64,000 bases of DNA, taken from Caulobacter mirabilis. GTDB taxonomy: Bacteria; Pseudomonadota; Alphaproteobacteria; Caulobacterales; Caulobacteraceae. The notes below the pieces were generated by a model, which was given only the letters and a program-made list of their open reading frames with translations, searched no databases and was not told the origin of the DNA. A program made the translations under genes and the position numbers. The stretch lies in contig NZ_CP024201.1 of NCBI RefSeq assembly GCF_002749615.1, forward strand, positions 3,224,001 to 3,288,000, read 5' to 3'. This document shows positions 1-7,100 of the stretch, one piece after another; positions within the stretch are counted from its first letter, which is position 1; each line of letters opens with the position of its first letter.

Positions 1-354
1 CTGGCCCTGCCCCGCGTGAACGCTTCGCCGCTGAACGCGATGATCGCCCCCTTGCCCTACGGCGCCGACCCGGACGGCGGTCCCGGCGCGGTCTTGGTCA
101 TCCTGGTTGATCCCGACCGGCCGCATCGCGCGCCGATCGACTGGATCGCCAGGCGCTTCGGACTCGCTCCGGCGGAGGCGCGGCTCGCGGAGCTGCTGGT
201 CAACGGCGAGTCGCTTGCCGAGGCGGCGGCGGCGCTGGACATCAAGTTGAGCACCGCCCGCACGCGTCTGAAGGCCGTTCAGGCGAAGACGGAGTGCCAC
301 CGCCAGGCCGACCTGACCCGCCTGGCGATGTCCGCGCCGCCTCTGCGCGCCTGA
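1..354 (+). CDS. LuxR-type HTH regulator, C-terminal part
   Basis: The frame is open from the first base of the window, so the start lies upstream; the GTG at 16 need not be the true start. The last ~65 residues form a LuxR/GerE-like helix-turn-helix: a segment 'FGLAPAEARLAELLVNG', then a recognition region 'LDIKLSTARTRLKAVQAKT'. This layout is typical of DNA-binding C-termini in regulators that carry an N-terminal sensory (PAS-like) domain, which would be outside the window. A DNA-binding role is inferred from the family. The target genes cannot be seen. Confidence 0.7.
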   Translation: MALPRVNASPLNAMIAPLPYGADPDGGPGAVLVILVDPDRPHRAPIDWIARRFGLAPAEARLAELLVNGESLAEAAAALDIKLSTARTRLKAVQAKTECHRQADLTRLAMSAPPLRA

Positions 355-373
355 TCCGCCTGAGGCGCTGCGG

Positions 374-1054
374 TCAGGCGGCCGCCCCGGCCCGCTCCAC
401 GCGAGCCTGGACCCAGGCCGCAATGACCAGCCAGATCACGTGCGTCGCCATCATGTAGCGCCCCGCCCAACCGATCGGGACCTCAGGCCCCAATCGCCCG
501 CTGGCCGGCATGAAGGTCGCCATGACCACCACCACGGCGACGAAGCCGCTCACCGAGATCCCCGCGCCCAGCCACATGAGGCCGGCTTGGCGGCCCTGAA
601 CGCCCCCGGCGCGGGTCATGCTCCAGGCGGCGAAGAGGGCCGCGAGCGGCACGCCGTCGGCAAGCACCGCCCCGACGCCGTGCACCATCCCGGCGACGGT
701 CGTGGTCTGCGGCGTGGCCAGGACGCTGTCTCCGGGAAAGATCGCGGCCAGGGCGAAACCCAGGAAGCCGAGGACAAGGCCGATCCGGGCCACGACGCCC
801 TGCCACCCCTTCAAGGCGCGCCGCCAGGCGACGAACAAGGCGCCGCAGGCGGCGGCCAGCGCCAGAAAGGCGATGGTCATCACCGCGCCCTGTTCGCCGA
901 TCGCATGCTCGCTGATCGGCGTCCACGACGGGTCCAGCCCGGGGCGCAGGACGTGGGTCGCGGCGAAGGCCAGGACGAAGAGCGCGCTGAGCCCCAGGAC
1001 GGCCCGGGTCCAGCGGGAGGGCCTGGCCGCCGCAAGATCGGTCGACAGGCTCAT
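374..1054 (-). CDS. DUF998-like integral membrane protein
   Basis: 226 residues with about six hydrophobic helices, starting near 'AVLGLSALFVLAFAATHVL' and ending in a helix before a short basic tail. The size and the pattern, including 'DPSWTPISEHAIGEQG' after the first helix, resemble the DUF998 family of uncharacterised membrane proteins. The ATG at 1054 overlaps the stop of the upstream SRPBCC gene by one base, so the two are almost certainly translationally coupled. It is the last gene of an ArsR-SRPBCC-DUF998 operon. The function is unknown. Confidence 0.7.
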   Translation of the reverse strand: MSLSTDLAAARPSRWTRAVLGLSALFVLAFAATHVLRPGLDPSWTPISEHAIGEQGAVMTIAFLALAAACGALFVAWRRALKGWQGVVARIGLVLGFLGFALAAIFPGDSVLATPQTTTVAGMVHGVGAVLADGVPLAALFAAWSMTRAGGVQGRQAGLMWLGAGISVSGFVAVVVVMATFMPASGRLGPEVPIGWAGRYMMATHVIWLVIAAWVQARVERAGAAA

Positions 1055-1545
1055 CACACCGCGCCTCCGGCCGGCTGGGCCGTGTCGGCCAGAACCTCGT
1101 CCAGCCGCTCGTAGGTCTCGTTCATGCCGCCTTCCATGCCCGACTGGAGGTGGCCGTCGCGGTGCTCCTTGTTCTGGTAGACCATGCGCGACGTCAGGAC
1201 GGTGAGACCGTCGACCGCCTCGAAGTCCAGGGTGACGACGTAGTCGGTTCCAGGCATGGCTTCGAACAGTTCGGTCCGCGTGAGGCTGTGCGGCGCCCGG
1301 ATGTCCTTGAAGACCCCTGAGAAGGCGATCAGCTGCCCGTCCGGCGCGGCGAGCACCCAGCGCCAGGTTCCGCCGACCACGAGGTTGATCGTGCATTCCG
1401 TCATCCGCAGAGCCCGCAGCCCATACCAGCGCTTGACCAGCTCCGGCTTCGTCCAGGCCGCCCAGACGGCCTCGACCGGGGCGTCGAATGTCCGGCGGAT
1501 CCGGGTCTCGGTGTCGGACACCAGGGTCAGTTCGGCCTTCCGCAT
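1054..1545 (-). CDS. SRPBCC (AHSA1-like) domain protein
   Basis: 163 residues of the START/Bet v1-like AHSA1 family. It opens with 'TRIRRTFDAPVEAVWAAWT' and has 'VKRWYG' soon after, then central 'FSGVFKDI' and 'GGMNETYERLDEVL' at the C-terminus, all typical of this fold, which forms a hydrophobic ligand pocket. Members are very often encoded beside an ArsR repressor, as here: the ArsR stop and this ATG are one base apart. The ligand is unknown. Expression is probably set by the repressor and its tandem operator at 1888-1921. Confidence 0.85.
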   Translation of the reverse strand: MRKAELTLVSDTETRIRRTFDAPVEAVWAAWTKPELVKRWYGLRALRMTECTINLVVGGTWRWVLAAPDGQLIAFSGVFKDIRAPHSLTRTELFEAMPGTDYVVTLDFEAVDGLTVLTSRMVYQNKEHRDGHLQSGMEGGMNETYERLDEVLADTAQPAGGAV

Positions 1546-1546
1546 G

Positions 1547-1888
1547 TCAGTTCCCTTCCGCTTGAACAGAGATTTCGGCGAGGAGCGCGTCCAGGCGCTG
1601 GAAGGACTCCTCCCATTCGTCGATGTACCGGCGCGACCAGGCCTCGACCTGCTTCAACCCTTCCGGATTGAGGCGGCAGGGCCGTCGCTGCGCGTCCTTC
1701 CGCTGCAGGATCAGGCCGGCGTCGAGCAGGACCTTCACGTGCTTGGAAACATTCGGCAGCGTCATCTCCAGCGGCTCGGCCAGCTCGTTGACCGTCGCCT
1801 CCCCGCCCGCAAGCTGGGCCAGGATCGCGCGCCGCGTCGGATCGGCGAGCGCGCTGAAGATCGGTCCGATCGTGTCGCCGTCACCCAT
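1547..1888 (-). CDS. ArsR-family winged-helix repressor
   Basis: 113 residues. 'ALADPTRRAILAQLAGGEATVNELAEPL' followed by 'LPNVSKHVKVLLDAGLI' is the classical ArsR winged helix-turn-helix. The cysteine pairs that bind metal in ArsR/SmtB are absent; only one Cys (RRPCR) is present. It therefore belongs to the metal-independent subgroup that pairs with SRPBCC proteins. It is first in a three-gene operon. Two direct repeats overlap and precede the ATG at 1888, which suggests autorepression and a very short or absent leader. Confidence 0.87.
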   Translation of the reverse strand: MGDGDTIGPIFSALADPTRRAILAQLAGGEATVNELAEPLEMTLPNVSKHVKVLLDAGLILQRKDAQRRPCRLNPEGLKQVEAWSRRYIDEWEESFQRLDALLAEISVQAEGN

Positions 1889-1921
1889 AATGTCGCACTC
1901 AGTTAATGTCGCTATCAGTTA
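1888..1921 (-). promoter_or_regulatory. tandem direct-repeat operator upstream of arsR
   Basis: Read on the minus strand, TAACTGATAGCGACATTA (1921-1904) is followed, with two bases shared, by TAACTGAGTGCGACATTA (1905-1888). The two 18-base copies differ at two positions, and their period is 16 bases. The second copy runs into the ATG of the ArsR gene. Position and repetition suggest two repressor binding sites in tandem, covering the transcription start and the start codon. That this ArsR protein binds here is inference. Confidence 0.6.
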
Positions 1922-2058
1922 AATAAAGGATCGGCGAACGCCGTCAAGAGCCTCTTCACGCCGCCTCGGACGGCTGCGGGCCGTGGCCTGCGGCCTGGAC
2001 CGCGGCCGCGTCATCCGCGACAAACGGCGCCGAGGTCGGGCTGGCGTGGAGTAACTCT

Positions 2059-2778
2059 GTGTTTTCGAGACGGATCGACGACTATTGGACCGAACGTCTG
2101 GGTCCCACGCCGCCGGGCTTGTCCGTCGACAACCTCGCCGTCGCGATCAGGGATCATGTCGACGACGCCTTCCGGGTGATGATCCTCCTGCCTGCGACCG
2201 GGCCGGCGCGCGCGATCCTGACGCCCGAAGTCGCGGACCTGATCGGTCAGTCCGATTCCTGGACGCTCGCGGGATTTCAGGAAGCGCTGGTTCGAAACGG
2301 CGTGGTCCTCCATGGGGCCGACTACATCTTCTACGCTCCGGAAGAGGCCCTCGTGGAAATCGTCTCTACGCCCGCCCCGGCGTCGGTCCGGCGACTGACG
2401 GCGGACGATGCCGACCTCTTCGCGGTCTTTGAGGGGGCGGCTTCCGCGCGGGACCTGGAGGACGCATCCGTCGCCCTCGACGACTGGGCGGCGTTCGGCG
2501 CCTTCGAGAACGGGCGGCTGGCTGCGGTGGGCAGCCTGTATCCCTGGAGAGGCGGCGCGACGTTGGCCGACCTCGGCGTCCTGACCCTCCTGGCGGACCG
2601 GGGCAAGGGCCACGCCAGGGCGCTGGTTCACGCCATGGCGCGCCACGCCCTTGCTAGCGGCTTGTCGCCCCAGTACCGGTGCCAGCTCGACAATCAGGCG
2701 TCCGTGGCCCTGGCGGCCTCGGCTGGGTTCAGGCTCTACGGAAAGTGGACTGTTGAAGCGCCCGACGGGACGACGTGA
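2059..2778 (+). CDS. GNAT-family N-acetyltransferase
   Basis: 239 residues from a GTG start preceded by a purine-rich GGAGTAAC. The C-terminal half has the GNAT core: 'FGAFENGRLAAVGSLYPW' (beta hairpin), 'ADLGVLTLLADRGKGHARALVHAMARHAL' (acetyl-CoA loop, RGKGHA) and 'DNQASVALAASAGFRLYG' (the NxxSxxLxxxxGF signature). The N-terminal ~110 residues are probably a substrate domain and lack a motif I recognise. The substrate cannot be told from the sequence. It stands alone between the divergent ArsR operon and a secreted-protein gene. Confidence 0.82.
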   Translation: MFSRRIDDYWTERLGPTPPGLSVDNLAVAIRDHVDDAFRVMILLPATGPARAILTPEVADLIGQSDSWTLAGFQEALVRNGVVLHGADYIFYAPEEALVEIVSTPAPASVRRLTADDADLFAVFEGAASARDLEDASVALDDWAAFGAFENGRLAAVGSLYPWRGGATLADLGVLTLLADRGKGHARALVHAMARHALASGLSPQYRCQLDNQASVALAASAGFRLYGKWTVEAPDGTT

Positions 2779-2864
2779 GCCTTCCCCGAAACCTGTCAAA
2801 GCTTTCATTTGCCGCACCGAGGAGAAGCGGAGAACCTCGCGCGCCTTCTCAACGGAGCCTCCCG

Positions 2865-3251
2865 ATGTTTCGCCCTGCCGTCCTGCTCGCCGCCGCCTTG
2901 GCGCTGAGCCCCCTCGCCGCTGCGCCGGCCTTCGCCCAAACCCCGGCCGCCGCCGCGCCGACGACCGCGCAGGCCGAAGCCCTGCTGAAGAAGACCATCG
3001 CCGATATCCAGGCCGGCAAGCCCGACTACGCCAGCATGTCCGAGGGCCTGGTCACCGCGATGAAGGAGCAGGCCGGCGCGACCGAACAGCTCAAAGCGCT
3101 GGGCCCGGTGAAGACCCTGACCCGCGTCGGAACGGGCGAGAACCCCTGGACCTGGACCGTCGCCTTCGAGGCCGGCGTCTCCCTGAACTGGATCCTGGCC
3201 ATCGGTTCGGACGGCAAGATCGCCGGCCTGCAGGTCGTGCCGGCGACCTGA
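2865..3251 (+). CDS. small secreted protein
   Basis: 128 residues. I chose the ATG at 2865 because AACGGAG (2851-2857) sits at the right distance and the protein then begins with a clean signal peptide, 'MFRPAVLLAAALALSPL', cleaved near 'AFAQ'. The mature part is about 100 residues and contains 'LGPVKTLTRVG' and a final 'LNWILAIGSDGKIAGLQV'. This resembles the small periplasmic modules often appended to serine hydrolases (a DUF3887-like shape), but here it stands alone. The function is unknown and the family link is tentative. Confidence 0.65.
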   Translation: MFRPAVLLAAALALSPLAAAPAFAQTPAAAAPTTAQAEALLKKTIADIQAGKPDYASMSEGLVTAMKEQAGATEQLKALGPVKTLTRVGTGENPWTWTVAFEAGVSLNWILAIGSDGKIAGLQVVPAT

Positions 3252-3348
3252 CCGCAGGCCCGCGCGGGGATCGCGCCCAACGGTGCGATTCCCGCCGCAT
3301 CCCGTCGGCCGCCTTGCGGGCCTGCGGGCGACGCCCGATGTTGCGGGC

Positions 3349-4044
3349 ATGATGATCGGCATTCTCGAAACCGGCGGACCGCCGGACAGCCTGGCGGATC
3401 GCTACGAGGGCTACGGCGACATGATCGCCGCCCTGCTCGGCCCAGGCGCCCGACCCCGCGTCTACGACGTCAGGGCGGGAGACCTTCCCAGCGCCCCGGA
3501 CGCTTGCGCGGGCTGGGTGGTCACCGGCTCGGCCGCGGGGGTCTATGACGACGATCCCTGGATCCCGGCGCTGAAACGATTCCTGCAGGACACCTCTGGC
3601 GGCGCTCCGATCGTCGGCGTCTGCTTCGGCCACCAGATCATGGCCGAGGCCTTCGGCGGCCGGGTGGTCAAATCGCCCAAGGGCTGGGGCCTCGGTCTTC
3701 ACCAGTATGACATCGCCGCCGCCCAGCCCTGGATGGACGCCGCCACGCCGATCCGCCTGCCCGTTTCACACCAGGACCAGGTCGTGGAGATCGGCCTCGG
3801 CGCGGTGGTGGTCGGCGGCAACGCGTTCACCCCCTTCGGCGTCCTGGCCTATCCCGACCGCAACGCCGTCTCGATCCAGGCCCACCCCGAGTTCGCGCCC
3901 GATTACGCCCGCGCCCTGATCGAAAGCCGCCGCGGCTCCCGCATCGACGAAGCCTTCGCCGACGCCGCGATCGCCACGCTCGACCAGCCCAACGACAACG
4001 CCCGCGTGGGCGGCTGGCTGAAGCGTTTCCTCGCCATCTCCTGA
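3349..4044 (+). CDS. class I glutamine amidotransferase-like protein
   Basis: 231 residues from the first of two adjacent ATGs (3349, 3352). The nucleophile elbow 'GVCFGHQ' (Cys about residue 92) and the distal 'QAHPEF' give the Cys-His-Glu triad of class I glutaminase domains. No synthetase domain is attached, so it belongs to the stand-alone GMP-synthase-like group, whose members include gamma-glutamyl hydrolases and unknowns. It ends in a strong hairpin shared with the convergent autotransporter gene. The physiological substrate is not evident. Confidence 0.85.
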   Translation: MMIGILETGGPPDSLADRYEGYGDMIAALLGPGARPRVYDVRAGDLPSAPDACAGWVVTGSAAGVYDDDPWIPALKRFLQDTSGGAPIVGVCFGHQIMAEAFGGRVVKSPKGWGLGLHQYDIAAAQPWMDAATPIRLPVSHQDQVVEIGLGAVVVGGNAFTPFGVLAYPDRNAVSIQAHPEFAPDYARALIESRRGSRIDEAFADAAIATLDQPNDNARVGGWLKRFLAIS

Positions 4045-4065
4045 ATTCGCAATCCGGAACGCGGA

Positions 4066-4097
4066 AGGGCCGCCCGGGATCGCTCCCGGACGGCCCT
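4066..4097. terminator. bidirectional hairpin between convergent genes
   Basis: The arms AGGGCCGCCCGGGA (4066-4079) and TCCCGGACGGCCCT (4084-4097) pair at 13 of 14 positions around a TCGC loop. It lies between the stop of the amidotransferase and the stop of the convergent TIG autotransporter. No T-run follows on either strand, so it may be a weak or Rho-assisted terminator, or an mRNA 3'-end stabiliser. Confidence 0.6.
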
Positions 4098-4122
4098 CCG
4101 TCTGCTCTGGATTTGCGAGCGG

Positions 4123-7100
4123 CTAGAACTCGAAGGAGATCTGGCCGGTCAGCTCGCTGACGAAGTCGCGCCCGCTGGACAGGTTGCCCTGGTAGTCGAG
4201 GCTGAACTTCGAGCGGTTGCGCCGCAGCTCGCCGCCGATGCCGATGAGCCACTGATCGCGCTCGAACGGATCGGCGAGCACCGAGAAGAGCGGACCGCCC
4301 ACCCAGTCGTCGTACGACAGCTTGGCCAGTTCGGAGTCCTTCAGCTCGCGCTGGTACTCGACGCGGAACCGAGGGGTCAGCAGGCCGAGATCGGTCTTGA
4401 ACGTCCGCTCGCCGCGGGCGCCCAGGGCGATCTTCAGCGAGCTGAGGTCCTGGTCTTCGTAGCGCAGGTTGCCGGCGCCGGCGCCCCGCTCGACATAGGC
4501 GTCGAGCGTGCCGGTGATCGACGAAACCCGGGCGTAGGGCGAGATGAACAGGTCGCCGCGGCGGAAGTCCCAGCCCGCCGAGACGGACAGGATCAGCTGG
4601 TCGCCGCTGCGGCTGCCGACGGCGTAGACGTCGGTCGGCGTCAGGACCCCGGCCGACACCTTGCGGCGCGTGTCGAAGTCCAGTTTGCCGTAGCCGATCA
4701 TGCCGTCGATGAAGGCCCCGTCGACCGGCTGCAGGCTGGCGTACAGGACGCCGAAGTAGTTCGACGCCTCGACGCTCGAGCCCCTGGACCCGACATCGGC
4801 CGTGCTTTGGCCGAAGCCGCCGCCGACGCCGATCGCCAGACGTTCGCTCAGCCGCAGATCGGCGCCCAGGCTGAGCCCGCCGGTGGTGAAGTCGAACTTC
4901 GGTCCGCCGTTCTTGGCGTCGCGCCGCCCGAACTGGATCGAACCGCCGGTCCAGATCGAGACCTGGCCTTCGCCGGCCACGCCCGAACCGGACGCGCCGC
5001 CGCCGCCAGTTCCGCCGCCCGCCATCAGCCCGCGCGGATGCGCCAGGCCCTTGGTCGGATCGGCTGCGGCTATATCGGCCATCGCCTGCGGGCTGAAGTC
5101 GAAGCGGCGGTTCATGTCGATCTCGCGCTGCGTCCAGGGATCGACCAGCCCGCCGTCGGCGAAGCCGAAGCCGAGGGTGATCCCTTGCTGGAAGCGGCGC
5201 GATCCGCCCGAGTGGAGGCTCTCCATCCGGCGACCAAAGTTGCCGATCTGGGTTTCCGCCATCCGCAGCGCAGCGTCGGCCTGGGCCGTCACGATGCCGC
5301 GCACGTCGGGATCCTGGCTCGGGTCAGGGCGAGCCTCGACCTTGACCGTGACCACGCCCGGCGCGGAGACGCCGGAAGCGTTGCTCAGGGTGTAGATCAC
5401 CGTCGCCGAACCGGAGAAGGTCCCGCTGGACTTGAACGCCAGCGAGTAGCCGCGCGCGGCGGCCGTTCCGGTCTCGACGATCTTCGCCTCGCCCGCCCCG
5501 GCCGGCGTCACGCTGACGACGGCGGCGGCGGTGAAGGGCCCGCCGCGGGCGCCCGCGGTCAGGTCGACGACGACCTCCCGGCCCTGGATCGTCGACGCCT
5601 CGATGGGCGCGGCGAGCTGCGGCACGGCGGCCTTCAGCGACAGGGTGAAGGCCTGGGCGACCGAGAACGGCCCGGTCCCTGTCGAGGAGTCGGTGGCGGT
5701 GACCGTGAAGCCGAAGCTTCCGCCCACCGTCGGGACGCCCGAGAGCACCCCGGCCGGCGACAGGGTCAGCCCCGCCGGCAGGGCGCCGGTGGTGACCACG
5801 AACCGATAGGGCGCCGTTCCGCCCGACGCGGTCAGCGTCTGGCTGTAGGCGACCTTCTCCTCGCCGTTCGGCAGCGTCGTCTGGCCGAAGACCAGGGTCG
5901 GCGCCGGAATGGTCAGGGTCACCGTGGCGCCGGCCGCCGCTGCACGAGCCGTACGCGCCCTCGGGTTGTTGGCGATCGGGACCGCCACATAGTCGAAGCT
6001 GTCCTGGCCGAAGTAGCCCGGGGTCGGCGTGTAGGTCACCTTGAAGCCGTCGACGGTCAGGGTCCCGTGCGAGGGCTGGCGGGTGATCTGGATGCCCGAG
6101 GCGTACTGCACCGACGTGGACAGGTCGATCTCGGCCGAGCCGCCGCCGTTGGGCGTCGGCTTGATGTCGACGGTGACCTCCTTCGGCTCCGCCACCGGGG
6201 CCGGCGGAACGCCGACGGTGAACGAGTAGGAAGCCTGAGTCCACGCGCCGAGGCCGGTGCTGGCGTCGACGGCCTTGACGGTGAAGGAGAACGACCCAGA
6301 CGCCGTCGGGACGCCGGTGATGGCCCCATCAGGCGAGAGAGTCAGGCCCGTCGGCAGCGCGCCCGACATCACCGAGAAGGTGTAGGGAGCAGCCCCGCCC
6401 GTTACGGTCAGGACTCCGGCGTAGGGAACTGCCTGCCTCATCTCGTTCGGAAGGACCGGGATGATCCTAAGATCCGGCGCATTGACCCGCACCGAAACCG
6501 TGGCGACGTTCGAGAGCTTGCCGCCGCCGCTCGCCGTGTAGGTGAAGGTGTCGGCGCCCACGTAGCCCTTGGTCGGCGTATAGGTGATCACCATTCCGCT
6601 GACACTAGCCACGCCGTGCGCAGACTGGGTCACGATCTCGACCCCGGTCGGCGTCTGGCCGCTGACCGAGAAGGTCATGTCCATCGCCGTCGGTTGATCG
6701 TAGTCGGCCGTCTCCACACGATCTGCTGCGACCGGACGGATGCCCTCCACGACGCCTTCGTAGAGGCGCTGGATAGAAGCGGGACCAGTCCCTCCAGTCG
6801 AATCTGACGCCGTAACGGTGAAGCTGTAGGGGCCAAAGCTAGCAGGCGTGCCGGAGAGCACGCCCGTGCGGGCGTCCAGGCTCAGGCCGTCCGGCAGCGC
6901 TCCAGCCGTCACCGCGAAGCTGTAGGGCGCGACGCCTCCGGTGGCGATCAGGGTCTGACTATAGGCCACCCCTTGAACAACATCGGACAACGTCGCAAGA
7001 GCCAGGGCAAGCGTCGGCTTGGCGATCTCAAGGGTGTAGTCCTGCGTCGCCACACGCCCATAGTCGACGGTCGACTTCACAGTGAACGAGAAGACACCCG

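Noticed and set aside
4807-6807. 666-codon open frame on the plus strand opposite the TIG autotransporter
   Set aside because: It lies antisense to a gene with clear domains and has an Arg/Gly/Ala-rich composition without any family motif; such shadows are expected at this GC content.
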